32,848 bases of DNA, taken from Phycisphaerae bacterium. Its GTDB lineage: Bacteria > Planctomycetota > Phycisphaerae > UBA1845. The first letter of the stretch is position 1; each line of letters starts with the position of its first letter. This document shows positions 23,571-32,572 of the stretch, piece by piece. The DNA is taken from the NCBI GenBank assembly GCA_022072505.1, contig JAJVHU010000069.1, positions 1 to 32,848 on the forward strand, in the 5' to 3' direction. The translations under genes were made by a program, and so were the position numbers. The notes beneath the pieces are model-generated. The model saw only the letters and a list, made by a program, of their open reading frames with translations. It did not search any database and had not been told where the DNA came from.

Positions 23571-23721
23571 CAAAGGACGAGTTGGAAATTACGAATTACA
23601 AATGACACATCACGAAGGATCGGAATGCAGTTGGAGGAAACGGCGGCGACACGAAGCGGTCAACGTGATTTTTTTGTCATTCGTCATTTGTCATGGATCC
23701 TTTGTCCTTCGTCATTCGAGA
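23571..23721. repeat. AT-rich imperfect inverted repeat pair
   Basis: An arm with GAAATTACGAATTACAAATGAC (in pieces over 23585-23606) and a later arm with GTCATTCGTCATTTGTCATG (23676-23695) plus TTTGTCCTTCGTCATTCGAG (23701-23720) are roughly reverse complementary (ACAAATGAC against GTCATTTGT). About 60 bases lie between them. This is an AT-rich island of 150 bases in a very GC-rich region, and it sits between two genes. It resembles a small non-autonomous hairpin element. Confidence 0.6.
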
Positions 23722-23756
23722 CATGCACGCGGTGACGCCTGAGCGCAAGTTTTGCA

Positions 23757-26700
23757 ATGAATCTCCTCGCATCAGCCCTTCCTTTCTCCTTCGAGCAGCC
23801 TCAGTGGTTGTGGCTGCTGCTGCTGATTCCGCTGCTGGTGCTGGCGTCGCTGCGGAGCCTGGCGGGCCTTGATCCGGTGCGGCGGGCGCTGGCGCTGACG
23901 GTGCGGAGCGTGGTGGTGGCGCTTCTGGCGGCGTGCCTGGCGGAGGTTCAGTTCGTCCGGCGGAACCGGGACGTGACGGTGATGTTCCTGCTGGACCGGT
24001 CGTTTTCGACGCAGGGGGCGCAGGCGGACGCGGAGAAGTTCCTGGCGGAGGCGGCGGAGGCGGGCCGCGTGCCGAAGAACGATCGCGTGGGCATGATCGA
24101 CTTCGCGGGGCAGGCGTTCCTCCAGCAATTGCCGATGCAGGGGGGGTATCACATTGAACCGGGACGGCTTCCGCAGATGCCGCGGACGGATCAGACGGAT
24201 ATCTCCGCGGCGATCCGCCTGTCGATGGCGATGTTCCCGCATGACGCGGCGAAGCGGATCGTGCTGCTGTCGGACGGGAACGAGAATCTCGGCGACGCGC
24301 TGACCGAGGCGCGGCGAGCGCGGGCGGACGGGATCAGCCTCGACGTCATCCCGCTGCGCTATCAGAAGACCAACGACGTCTACTTCGAGCGCATGATGGC
24401 GCCGACGCACGCGGAGAAAGGGGAACAGGTTCCGATCCGGATGGTGCTGAACACATCCCGGCGCGTGTCCGGCACGATCGACGTGTACCAGAACGGCCAG
24501 CTTGTGCAGATCCCGGCGGAGGACGCGCACATTGAACTGACGCCCGGGACGAACACGATGTTCCTGCGTCTGCCGGTGAATCAGGCGGGACCGCAGCTTT
24601 TCGAGGCGCGCTTCCGGCCCGACGACGAGTCCCTGGACGCCGTGTCCCTGAACAACAATGCGACGGCGTTTTCGTTCGTGTCGGGTCCGAGCCGGGTGCT
24701 GTTCCTGAGCAAGGATCTGGCGGCGGACGCGCCGCTGATCGAGGCGTTGACGAGCGAGAACATCGACGTGCAGGCGCGGGAGGCCGCGACGGCGCCGCTC
24801 GACCTGCTGAAGCTGCAAAGCTACTCGAACGTGATCCTGTCGAACGTTCCGGCGTCGGATTTTACGGACGACCAGATGCGCGACCTGGCGTCGTACGTGC
24901 GGGACATGGGCGGGGGCCTGGTGATGCTCGGCGGGGATGAGGGCTTCGGCGCGGGCGGGTGGATCGGGACGCCGATCGAGGAGGTGATGCCCGTGTCGTT
25001 CGAGATCAAGCACAAGCGGGTGATTCCCCGCGGGGCGCTGGTCATCATCTGCCACAGTTGCGAGATTCCGCGCGGGAATTACTGGGGCAAGGAGATGGCG
25101 AAAAAGAGCGTGGACACGGTGAGTTCTCGCGACTACCTGGGGGTGCTGGCGTACTCGTATTCGCCCGGCGGCGTGAGCTGGGAGGTTCCGCTTCAGGAGA
25201 ACGCGAACAAGGGCGCGGTGAAGGCCCGCATCGACCGGATGCAGATCGGCGACATGCCGGACTTCGACTCGACGATGGACATGGCGTACGAGGGGCTGGT
25301 GAAGGGGCGCGGGCGGGACGCGGCGCAGCGCCACGTCATCATCATCAGCGACGGCGACCCCAGTCCGCCGCGGGATTCGCTCCTGGCGGCCTACAAGGAC
25401 GCCGGCATCACGGTCAGCACGATCGGCATCGGCTGGGGCATGCACGTGATGACCGCGGAACTGGAGAAGATCGCGCGATCGACGGGCGGGCGTTTCTACG
25501 CTCCGAAGACGGCGAGCCAGCTTCCGCAGATCTTCACGAAGGAATCCAAGGTCGTCCGGCGCTCGCTGATCACGGAGGAAGCGTTTCAGCCGCAGGTGTT
25601 CCACGGCGTCAGCGAACTGCTGGCGGGCGTGAGCGCGGAGGAGATTCCGCCGCTGGGCGGGCTGGTGCTGACCTCGCCGAAGGAGAGCACGCACGTCCAG
25701 CTTCCGCTGATCCGCCGCACCGCCGACGGGGACGACCCGGTGCTGGCGCACTGGCAGTACGAACTGGGCAAGACGGTGGCGTTCACCAGCGGACAGTGGC
25801 CTCGCTGGGGGACGCGCTGGGCGGAGTGGGGCAAGTTCGCCAAGCTCTGGGCGCAGATCGTCCGCTGGAGCATGAAGCAGGAGACGCCGGCGAACTTCGA
25901 CTCGCACACGCGCATCGAGGGGAACAAAGGCCGCGTGGTCATCGACGCGCTCGACAAGGACGCCAGCTACCTGAACTTCCTTCAGTTCCGCAGCAAAGTC
26001 ATCCGCCCGGACGGCACGAACGCCGAACTCGAATTTCGACAGACGGGTCCGGGACACTACGAGGCGGAGTTCGGCGTCGATCAGATGGGGCAGTACATCG
26101 TGACGTCGCAGGTGTTCGAGGGCGGCGAACATCGCGGGGCGATCCAGGCCGGCGTGTCCGCGCCGTATTCGGCGGAATACCGCGACCTTCAGACCAACAT
26201 GCCGCTGCTGGCGCAGATCGCGGACCTCACGGGCGGGAAGCTGCTGGAGATGGACCCGGCGGCGGCGGACGTGTTCCGCAAGGATCTGCCTCCGACGGAA
26301 TCGCATCGACCTGCGTGGGAGTTCGTCCTGGGGTGGCTGCTGCTGCCGATCTTCCTGCTGGACGTGGCGGTGCGGCGGCTGGCGAACTGGCTGGCGCTGT
26401 CGATCGTGGTCGAGGTTCTGGTGCTGGTGTTCATGCTGGTCGGGCTGGGGTGGATATATGACGGCGTGAGGGGTTGGCTGCTGGCGCTGCTGATCGCGGA
26501 GGGCGTGGGCTGGTCGGTGCGTTGGCGGTACATCCGGCCGTTGTTCGAGTACGTCACGCACGGGTCGGTGGCGCTGGCGGAGGCGGGAGAGCGCAGCACG
26601 GCCTCGCTGGGGCAGCTTCGGGGCACGCGCGAGCGGGTGAAAGAAGATCTTTCGGCGGACAAGGCGTCGGGCGTGCGTCGGGTGGCGAAGGAGGAGACAG

Positions 26701-26939
26701 CGCCTGCGGACGCGGCGACGGCGAAGAAGAAATTCGACCTTGGGGAGGAAGCGCAGCGCGGTCCGACGGCGGACCTGGCGGACGCGCTCGGGGGCGCCAA
26801 GGCGGGTGCGGCGGCGCCGGTCGAGAAAAAGCGAAAGCCCGCCGCGGCCGAGGGCGATGCCGCAACACAGGAGGAGACGACTTCGCGCTTGCTGGCGGCA
26901 AGAAAGAAGGCCAGGGAGGGGCTGGACAAGAAGGAATAA
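23757..26939 (+). CDS. Large membrane protein with vWA and glutamine-amidotransferase-like domains
   Basis: 1,060 residues. Two N-terminal membrane helices (about 18-36 and 47-66) are followed by a vWA domain with a MIDAS (DRSFS, 80-84; SDG around 180). A beta-sandwich region comes next, then a GATase1-like segment with VILSNVPASDF and GGGLVMLGGDEGFGAGGW. From about 427 there is a second vWA-like fold (ALVIICHSCEIPRG ... HVIIISDGDPSPPR ... VSTIGIGWGMHVM), in which the DxSxS motif is replaced by HSCE. Two or three helices near 852-925 and a charged Lys/Ala-rich tail end it. This order is typical of large planctomycete vWA membrane proteins beside MoxR. MoxR partners act as chaperones for vWA proteins. 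It is 141 bases before moxR. Confidence 0.85.
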   Translation: MNLLASALPFSFEQPQWLWLLLLIPLLVLASLRSLAGLDPVRRALALTVRSVVVALLAACLAEVQFVRRNRDVTVMFLLDRSFSTQGAQADAEKFLAEAAEAGRVPKNDRVGMIDFAGQAFLQQLPMQGGYHIEPGRLPQMPRTDQTDISAAIRLSMAMFPHDAAKRIVLLSDGNENLGDALTEARRARADGISLDVIPLRYQKTNDVYFERMMAPTHAEKGEQVPIRMVLNTSRRVSGTIDVYQNGQLVQIPAEDAHIELTPGTNTMFLRLPVNQAGPQLFEARFRPDDESLDAVSLNNNATAFSFVSGPSRVLFLSKDLAADAPLIEALTSENIDVQAREAATAPLDLLKLQSYSNVILSNVPASDFTDDQMRDLASYVRDMGGGLVMLGGDEGFGAGGWIGTPIEEVMPVSFEIKHKRVIPRGALVIICHSCEIPRGNYWGKEMAKKSVDTVSSRDYLGVLAYSYSPGGVSWEVPLQENANKGAVKARIDRMQIGDMPDFDSTMDMAYEGLVKGRGRDAAQRHVIIISDGDPSPPRDSLLAAYKDAGITVSTIGIGWGMHVMTAELEKIARSTGGRFYAPKTASQLPQIFTKESKVVRRSLITEEAFQPQVFHGVSELLAGVSAEEIPPLGGLVLTSPKESTHVQLPLIRRTADGDDPVLAHWQYELGKTVAFTSGQWPRWGTRWAEWGKFAKLWAQIVRWSMKQETPANFDSHTRIEGNKGRVVIDALDKDASYLNFLQFRSKVIRPDGTNAELEFRQTGPGHYEAEFGVDQMGQYIVTSQVFEGGEHRGAIQAGVSAPYSAEYRDLQTNMPLLAQIADLTGGKLLEMDPAAADVFRKDLPPTESHRPAWEFVLGWLLLPIFLLDVAVRRLANWLALSIVVEVLVLVFMLVGLGWIYDGVRGWLLALLIAEGVGWSVRWRYIRPLFEYVTHGSVALAEAGERSTASLGQLRGTRERVKEDLSADKASGVRRVAKEETAPADAATAKKKFDLGEEAQRGPTADLADALGGAKAGAAAPVEKKRKPAAAEGDAATQEETTSRLLAARKKAREGLDKKE

Positions 26940-26975
26940 GGGAGCGCCCGACGGTCGGCGGCACGCTTAGAGATA

Positions 26976-27070
26976 ATAAGCTTCAAGCTGCCGGCCAGGG
27001 GCGACGAACTGACTCGGACACGCAGAGAATCATGACACCTTGGCTTGCAGCTTGTAGCTGGAGGCCTGCT
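26976..27070. repeat. AAGCTTCAAGCTGC / GCTTGCAGCTTGTAGCT repeats
   Basis: ATAAGCTTCAAGCTGC (26976-26991) and TTGGCTTGCAGCTTGTAGCT (27040-27059) are built from overlapping AGCTTG/CAAGCT units, in inverted orientation 60 bases apart. They fill the gap before moxR and could form a long hairpin. Same class as the other intergenic repeats. Confidence 0.55.
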
Positions 27071-27080
27071 GGAGTTCGAC

Positions 27081-28097
27081 ATGGCCACGCAAATAGATCC
27101 CGCGGTCGAAAAAGCGACGCAGGAGTTTCGCAGCAAGTTCAACCGGCTGAAGGAGGAGATCGGCAAGGCGATCGTCGGTCAGACGGAGATCGTCGACGGC
27201 GTGCTGACGTGTTTGTTCACCGGCGGACACGCGCTGCTGGAGGGCGTTCCGGGGTTGGGCAAGACGTACCTGATCCGGACGCTGGCGGAGGCCGTGCAGC
27301 TTGACTTCTCGCGCATTCAGTTCACGCCGGACCTGATGCCCGCGGACATCATCGGGACGAACATCGTGATGGAGGACGGCGAGACCGGACGGCGTCACTT
27401 CCAGTTTCAGCGCGGCCCGATCTTCGCCCAGATCGTGCTGGCGGACGAAATCAACCGCGCGACGCCGAAGACCCAGTCGGCGATCCTCGAGGCGATGCAG
27501 GAGAAGAGCGTGACGGTGGCGGGGACGACCTACAAATTGAAACCGCCGTTCTTCGTGATGGCGACGCAGAACCCGATCGAGCAGGAGGGCACGTACCCGC
27601 TTCCCGAGGCGCAGCTCGACCGTTTCATGTTCAAGATCGTCGTGGATTATCCGACGAAGGACGAGATCAAGACGATCCTCGATCGCACGACGACGGGGCA
27701 TGTGCCGAAGATCGAGCGCGTGATGACGGGGGACGAGATCCTCGGGGCGCAGAACCTCGTCCGCCGGGTGGTGATGGCGCCGCACGTGCAGGACTACGCG
27801 GTGCGCCTGGCGATGGCGTCGCATCCGGGCGGGCCTTACGCGATCGAGGACACGAACAAGTACGTCCGGTGGGGGGTCAGCCCACGCGCCGCGCAGGCGC
27901 TGACCCTGGGGGCGAAGCTGTACGCGCTGCTCGACGGGCGGTTCAACGCGAGCTTCAGCGACGTGAAGAAGGTGTACTTGCCCGCGATGCGGCATCGTAT
28001 GTTGCTCAACTTCGAGGGCGAGGCCGAGGGCGTCACCACGGACGACGTGCTGCGGCAGATTCTGGACAAGACGCCGACGATGGCGGAAGCGGCGTAG
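27081..28097 (+). CDS. moxR: MoxR-family AAA+ ATPase
   Basis: 338 residues, start at 27081 after CTGGAG. Walker A is GVPGLGKT (55-62) and Walker B is IVLADEINRA (118-127). The conserved MoxR stretches FTPDLMPADIIG, ATPKTQSAILEAMQE, ATQNPIEQEGTYPLPEAQLD and GVSPRAAQALTLGAK are all present. MoxR ATPases work as chaperones that activate or assemble vWA-domain partners. It follows the large vWA protein and precedes DUF58 and a second vWA protein, the usual gene order. Here the DUF58 gene is separated from it by a three-gene insert of about 1 kb. Confidence 0.95.
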   Translation: MATQIDPAVEKATQEFRSKFNRLKEEIGKAIVGQTEIVDGVLTCLFTGGHALLEGVPGLGKTYLIRTLAEAVQLDFSRIQFTPDLMPADIIGTNIVMEDGETGRRHFQFQRGPIFAQIVLADEINRATPKTQSAILEAMQEKSVTVAGTTYKLKPPFFVMATQNPIEQEGTYPLPEAQLDRFMFKIVVDYPTKDEIKTILDRTTTGHVPKIERVMTGDEILGAQNLVRRVVMAPHVQDYAVRLAMASHPGGPYAIEDTNKYVRWGVSPRAAQALTLGAKLYALLDGRFNASFSDVKKVYLPAMRHRMLLNFEGEAEGVTTDDVLRQILDKTPTMAEAA

Positions 28098-28134
28098 CAA
28101 ACTTGCTTGCAACGGCGATTAAGAGGGTTGCGGC

Positions 28135-28428
28135 ATGCTCATGGCGACTTCGGTGAATGGTGCACCGGTTCGGCTCACGTTCGAAAGATGGACCCACATT
28201 ATTGAAGCCCATGACGAACTTGCCGGATACATGCAGGACGTTCTCGAAGCGGTGGAACAGCCGGACCGTGTGACACAGGGCTACAAGGGTTCTCTCGTCG
28301 CTTGGAAAGGATACGGAAAACGCAAGTACCTTGCCGTCGTTTACAAAGAATTGAGTCGAACCGACGGGTGTATCATCACGGCATTCTTTACGACCAAAGC
28401 TAGACGCAGGAACACAATATGGCCATAG
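28135..28428 (+). CDS. PBECR/DUF4258-like small protein (possible toxin)
   Basis: 97 residues starting after AGAGGG at 28135. The pattern VRLTFERWTHIIEAHDEL, then QDVLEAVEQPDRVTQGYKGS, YLAVVYKELSRTDGCIITAF, FTTKA is the strand and helix order of PBECR or DUF4258-type domains, which are related to RelE/Barnase/EndoU-like nucleases. The conserved histidine near the start of the fold and the late ITAF strand are present. It overlaps the next gene by 10 bases. Such a protein before a DUF2283 protein is a pairing I associate with toxin-antitoxin loci, but function here is not shown. GC content is clearly below that of MoxR and DUF58. Confidence 0.6.
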   Translation: MLMATSVNGAPVRLTFERWTHIIEAHDELAGYMQDVLEAVEQPDRVTQGYKGSLVAWKGYGKRKYLAVVYKELSRTDGCIITAFFTTKARRRNTIWP

Positions 28429-28661
28429 CACAATTGCGACCCAAGGAAATGACACGCTTGCTGGATGCGGTTCCCGCGTTGATAGGAATGCCATCCAAGC
28501 GCATTGTGGTGGATTACGACACCGAGGCTGATGTCTTGTACGTAAGCTTTGAGCGCCCTCAAAAGGCCACGGACAGCGAGCTTCGAGATGACGGAGTCAT
28601 GATTCGCCGTCGGGGCAAGCGAATCGTGGGAATAACAGTTCTTGAGGCATCGAAGCGCTGA
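28419..28661 (+). CDS. DUF2283 family protein
   Basis: 80 residues; start after GCAGGA at 28419. The core VDYDTEADVLYVSF followed by SELRDDGVMIRRRGKRIVG and ITVLEASKR is the DUF2283 signature (YDxEADxLYI, then DDGVIxR and GITILxAS). Function is not known. DUF2283 genes often lie beside small DUF4258-like genes, as here with 10 bases of overlap. The pair could be a toxin-antitoxin cassette or an addiction pair inserted in the MoxR cluster. Lower GC than neighbours. Confidence 0.82.
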   Translation: MAIAQLRPKEMTRLLDAVPALIGMPSKRIVVDYDTEADVLYVSFERPQKATDSELRDDGVMIRRRGKRIVGITVLEASKR

Positions 28662-28670
28662 CGAAGTGGA

Positions 28671-29096
28671 TTGATCATCGTGTATTGCAAGAATTGTCGC
28701 AGGACACTTCGGCCCGAGGAGGCGACGCGGGAATCCGCCTGGCCTGATTTGATTGCGAAATTGAGCTTCGTGGCCTTCAGTGTCGCTGTTGTTTTGGGTG
28801 GTTTTGTGTTTCTCATGGAGCGGTCCACGTTGCGCGCGATCCCTTGGGGGCTTGGCATGGCTCTTCTCGGAGTCACCGGCGCGCTTTTGTTCCTCTGGGC
28901 CAACGGAGAGCTCTATCCTCGGATGAGCTGGCCCACGTGCCGCCTCGTCTTAGCCAACGAACACCCAAAGAGAAAACCGTCGAACACCGCCGGGGAGTGC
29001 AACGAATCTCATTGTGAAACTTGTCGGTATCGAAATGTCGCTGAAGCACGGTTCTGTGCGAAATGCGGAGCGTCCCTTGATCGTACGCATGTATGA
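28671..29096 (+). CDS. Zinc-ribbon membrane protein
   Basis: 141 residues. A CKNC pair near the start and a second set near the end (HCETCRYRN, FCAKCGASL) form two zinc knuckles or one split zinc ribbon. Two hydrophobic segments lie between them (about 33-50, SFVAFSVAVVLGGFVFL, and about 62-80, GLGMALLGVTGALLFLWA). The start is uncertain: TTG at 28671 or GTG at 28680, with a GGA just upstream. Its stop overlaps the DUF58 start (ATGA), so it is translationally coupled to DUF58, although its lower GC and the DUF2283/PBECR neighbours mark it as inserted. Function unknown. Confidence 0.68.
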   Translation: MIIVYCKNCRRTLRPEEATRESAWPDLIAKLSFVAFSVAVVLGGFVFLMERSTLRAIPWGLGMALLGVTGALLFLWANGELYPRMSWPTCRLVLANEHPKRKPSNTAGECNESHCETCRYRNVAEARFCAKCGASLDRTHV

Positions 29097-29995
29097 AAGA
29101 ACTAACCGGACCACCCACTGAGACCCTCCTCACCCCCGACTTCATCGCGAAGATCGAGCAGCTGCAGCTCGTCTCGCGCAAGATTTTCATGGGACGCATG
29201 CGCGGGGAGCGGCGGAGCAAGAAGCGCGGGGAGTCCGTCGAGTTCGCGGACTACCGCAACTACGTCGTCGGCGACGACCTGCGGCACGTGGACTGGAACG
29301 TCTATGCCCGTCTGGAGAAGCTGTTCCTGAAGCTTTTTCTCGAGGAGGAGGATCTGCACGTCTCCATCCTCGTGGACACCTCGAAGAGCATGGACTGGGG
29401 GCGGCCCAGCAAGACGCTTTACGCGCGGCGCGTGGCCGCGGCGATCTCCTACATCGGTCTGGTCAATCTCGACCGCTTGAGCGTGTATGCATACGCCGAC
29501 GGACTGCAATATGAGATGCCGGGGTTGCGCAGCCGGCGGTCGCTGCCGAAGCTGCTGGCGTTCCTGTCGCAGACGGAGTGCGACGGGGCGAGCGACCTGT
29601 CCAAGTCATGCAAACAATTTGCCATCCGTCACCCGCAAGCGGGCATCGTCATCCTCCTGAGCGATTTCTTTGAGAAGGGGGGATATGAGCAGGGGCTGAA
29701 GTTCCTGCTCGGCCGGCGCTACGACATCTATTGCATTCAGATGCTCAGTCCGGAGGAGATGGACCCGCCGCTGGTGGGCGATCTGCAACTGAGGGACGCG
29801 GAGGACGGCGATCTGGCGGACGTGACGGTCAGCCGGGCGCTGCTCAACCGGTACAAGGCAAACCTTCAGGCGTATTGCGGCGGGCTGAAGGAGTATTGCA
29901 CCCGCCGTGGGATCAATTACCTGTTTACGGGGACGGACGTGCCGTTCGAGCAGATCGTGCTCAATTACTTCCGCCGCCGCGGACTGGTGGCGTAG
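29093..29995 (+). CDS. DUF58 family protein (vWA-like)
   Basis: 300 residues beginning inside the stop codon of the previous gene. The DUF58 signature RRGESVEFADYRNYVVGDDL with RHVDWNVYARL is at about residues 44-74, and a vWA-like fold follows with DTSKSM (95-100) and VILLSDFFE. DUF58 proteins accompany MoxR and BatA-type proteins in envelope clusters linked to stress tolerance. It is soluble. It is followed 74 bases later by the BatA-like gene. Confidence 0.93.
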   Translation: MKELTGPPTETLLTPDFIAKIEQLQLVSRKIFMGRMRGERRSKKRGESVEFADYRNYVVGDDLRHVDWNVYARLEKLFLKLFLEEEDLHVSILVDTSKSMDWGRPSKTLYARRVAAAISYIGLVNLDRLSVYAYADGLQYEMPGLRSRRSLPKLLAFLSQTECDGASDLSKSCKQFAIRHPQAGIVILLSDFFEKGGYEQGLKFLLGRRYDIYCIQMLSPEEMDPPLVGDLQLRDAEDGDLADVTVSRALLNRYKANLQAYCGGLKEYCTRRGINYLFTGTDVPFEQIVLNYFRRRGLVA

Positions 29996-30069
29996 ACAAG
30001 GCAACGCGCAACAAGGGACAGAGGAACAGAGCCCAAACCAATACCCGAGCAACCGGAACCCCACTTCCT

Positions 30070-32106
30070 ATGCCTGACTTCCTGAATCCATCTGCGATCG
30101 GCCTGGCGGCGGCGGCGACCCTCCCGCCGCTGGTGGCGCTGTATTTCCTGAAGCTGAAGCGGCGGATGCACATCGTTCCGTCCACGTTCCTGTGGAAGCG
30201 GACGGTGGAGGACTTGCAGGTCAATTCTCCTTTTCAGCGCCTTCGCAAGAGCTTGCTGTTGCTCCTGCAACTGCTGGTGCTGACGGCCGGAGCGCTCGCC
30301 CTCGGCGTCCCGATGTGCGAGCAGGTGGAGCGGCGTGAGCAGACGCTGATCCTGCTGGTCGATCAGTCAGCTTCGATGAACGTCATTGAAGAAGGAAACA
30401 AGACGCGCCTGGATCTGGCGAAGGAGCGGGCGAAGCAGGCGGTTTCGGACATGCCGGCCGGATCGCGGGCGATGGTCATTGAGTTCTGCGACCGGGCGGC
30501 GGTCGCGGCGTCGTTCGACACGGACAAGCGGGCGCTTTCGGCGCGGATCGACGCGATCGAGGCGACGCAGAGCACGACGTCGCTGGGCGAGGCGCTGTCG
30601 CTGGCGGAAGCGTACTCGCAGAACGTCATCATCGGCGGCACGCAGGAGGGCAAGGACGTCGCGCCCACCAGCGCCGCCCCGGACGCCACCGTCCTCCTTT
30701 ACACCGACGGGCGGATCACGGACGGCGACCGGCTCGCTATCGAACGACTCAAGGTCGAGGCGATGGAGGTCGTCGCGGTCGGGGCGCGGGCGGACAACGT
30801 CGGCATCCTCTCGATGGACACGAAGCGGCATTACGAGCGCCCGGACGTGCTCCAGGTGTTCGCCAGTCTGCGGAACTTCGGACCGGAACCGGTTCGCCTG
30901 GATGCGTCCTTGTACATCAACGACGCGTTTGTGGACAATCAGGTGGTGGAGCTGGAGGGCTTCGTTTTGCCGGAAGGCGCGCCGGACGCGGTGTTGACGC
31001 CGCCCACGCCGGGCAGCGCCAAGTCCATCGCCTTTGACGAAGTGAACTTCAATACGTCCGGGGTGGTCGAGATCCGCCTCCGCGTCGATGACGCGCTCGC
31101 CGCGGACAACCGGGCGTGGTGCGTCGTCGAGCCGCCGCGGAACGTGCGCGTTCTGCTGGTGACGCCGGGCAATTTTCTTTTGGAAGAGGCGCTCGGGTGC
31201 CTTCCGGTGCAGGTCGAGGTGATGCTCCCGTCGGCGTTTGAGGCGGCGGTGGACGCGGGCGACGCGAAGGTGATGGACGGCGAGCGATGCCGTTACGACG
31301 TCGTCGTGATGGACGCCTTCAGCACGGCGAGGCTTCCGCAGGGGAATTACTTCTTCTGGGGCGGCGCGCCGAAGATCGACGGCGTGACCACGGGCGCGCC
31401 GATCCGTGATCAGCGCTTCTTTGACTGGGACGACACGCATCCCGTGCTGCGGCACGTCCCGGTGGCGGCCGTGGACGCGTTCGAGTGGCTGGATCTGAAG
31501 GTTCCCGTGGACGCCACGCCGCTCATCAAGGGGCAGTCGTCGCCGGTTCTGGCGCATTTGACCCGCGGCGCCAGCCAGTACCTCATCTGCGCGTTCTCGT
31601 TGATCGTGCAGGACGACGCGGGCAACCCGATGCTCAACACGTTCTGGGTGACGAAACCGCATTTCATCGTCTTTCTTCAGAACGCCGTGCAGTTCCTGTC
31701 TTCGTCGCTGATGAGCAAAGGCGTGCTCGGCGCGCCGCCCGGTCAGCCGGTGACGATCCCCGTGCCTCCGAAGGCGGCGGAAGTGACGATCGCGCGCCCG
31801 GACGGGCAGACCGACCGCGTCCCCTCGGCGGGGTTCAACACCGTGCATTACGCCAGGACGCGCGCGACGGGTCTGTACCGCGTCGACCCGGCGCTGCCGG
31901 GACATGAGCACTTCGCGGTCAACCTCTTCGATCCGGTGGAAAGCCACGTCTCGCCCCGCACGAAGGTCGCCATCGGCGCCGAAACGGTGCAAGCGACGAC
32001 CACGGAGCAGCCGACCAACCGTCCGGCGTGGCCTTACGTGCTGCTGGCGATGCTGCTGGTGCTGTCGCTGGAGTGGGTGGTGTACAACCGGAGGGTGTTC
32101 GTCTGA
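30070..32106 (+). CDS. BatA-like vWA membrane protein
   Basis: 678 residues. The N-terminus LNPSAIGLAAAATLPPLVAL and LYFLKLKRRMHIVPSTFLW is the BatA N-terminal region (membrane helix, then basic turn), followed by a second helix at about 60-80. A vWA domain with MIDAS (DQSAS, 98-102; threonine in TTSLGEA; TDGR) occupies 92-260. A large beta-rich periplasmic-type region follows, with a probable GATase-like fold (RVLLVTPGNFLLEEAL and YDVVVMDAF). A single helix at about 655-672 (WPYVLLAMLLVLSLEWVVY) ends it. It is the last gene of the MoxR cluster. BatA-type proteins are thought to be activated by MoxR. Start at 30070 has no strong ribosome site, but it fits the family. Confidence 0.92.
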   Translation: MPDFLNPSAIGLAAAATLPPLVALYFLKLKRRMHIVPSTFLWKRTVEDLQVNSPFQRLRKSLLLLLQLLVLTAGALALGVPMCEQVERREQTLILLVDQSASMNVIEEGNKTRLDLAKERAKQAVSDMPAGSRAMVIEFCDRAAVAASFDTDKRALSARIDAIEATQSTTSLGEALSLAEAYSQNVIIGGTQEGKDVAPTSAAPDATVLLYTDGRITDGDRLAIERLKVEAMEVVAVGARADNVGILSMDTKRHYERPDVLQVFASLRNFGPEPVRLDASLYINDAFVDNQVVELEGFVLPEGAPDAVLTPPTPGSAKSIAFDEVNFNTSGVVEIRLRVDDALAADNRAWCVVEPPRNVRVLLVTPGNFLLEEALGCLPVQVEVMLPSAFEAAVDAGDAKVMDGERCRYDVVVMDAFSTARLPQGNYFFWGGAPKIDGVTTGAPIRDQRFFDWDDTHPVLRHVPVAAVDAFEWLDLKVPVDATPLIKGQSSPVLAHLTRGASQYLICAFSLIVQDDAGNPMLNTFWVTKPHFIVFLQNAVQFLSSSLMSKGVLGAPPGQPVTIPVPPKAAEVTIARPDGQTDRVPSAGFNTVHYARTRATGLYRVDPALPGHEHFAVNLFDPVESHVSPRTKVAIGAETVQATTTEQPTNRPAWPYVLLAMLLVLSLEWVVYNRRVFV

Positions 32107-32500
32107 ATCCTGATTCACGAATGTGAAGCGCCCCTCTGAGCGGCGGGCTTCGGTCCGCGCGAACGTTTATCGCGCGGGCGCCGCGGAATCAGGCGCGGTC
32201 GCAAAATCGAGCCGCGCTCGCCCGTCTTTGATGTCGCTCCGCGATGTCAAGGGTCAGGAAGCGTTCTTTTCCCGACCCGCACGGACCCGGCGGAACTCCG
32301 CGCTGGGATTCAAACGCAAGGAACATACCACTTCCCGCGGCCGTCATCCCACCCGAACTCGATGGAGAGCGTTTTGCGGCGCGGGAGACGGCAGCTTTCG
32401 CGGCATCCGGCGAGCGTCTTTCCCTCACGTCGTCGCCGATGGGCTTTCCTGCCCGATTTCCTGGGAGGCGTCCGACGCGAACCGACGCCCACAGCATCAA
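32107..32500. other. Intergenic region with two mutually exclusive hairpins, no gene
   Basis: Just after the BatA-like stop, CGGGC-TTCG-GTCCG (32144-32157) forms a stem with a stable UUCG loop. GCGCGA-ACGTTTA-TCGCGC (32157-32175) forms a second 6-bp stem that shares a base with the first. Neither is followed by a T-run, so classical termination is not shown; they may protect the mRNA end. Open frames in the rest are not protein-like. Confidence 0.4.
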
Positions 32501-32529
32501 TTGACTCCGGGGGCGGGCATTCGGATACT
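32501..32529 (+). promoter_or_regulatory. Promoter for tRNA-Lys
   Basis: TTGACT at 32501-32506, an exact 17-base spacer and GATACT at 32524-32529. Five of six bases match the -35 consensus and four of six match the -10. The tRNA begins 43 bases after the -10. Confidence 0.7.
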
Positions 32530-32572
32530 TCTTTGCGCGGGTCGCGGCGGCCTCAGCAGGCCCGCCGCGCAG

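Noticed and set aside
23772..26561. 929-residue minus-strand open frame opposite the large vWA gene
   Set aside because: It is Arg/His/Gln-rich with no motifs, as expected from the shadow frame of a GC-rich gene whose plus strand is clearly coding.
30367..32118. 583-residue minus-strand open frame opposite the BatA-like gene
   Set aside because: It is a shadow of the BatA-like gene, with high Arg/His content and no motifs.
32244..32504. 86-residue plus-strand frame before tRNA-Lys
   Set aside because: No good ribosome site, biased composition, and it overlaps the tRNA promoter region.
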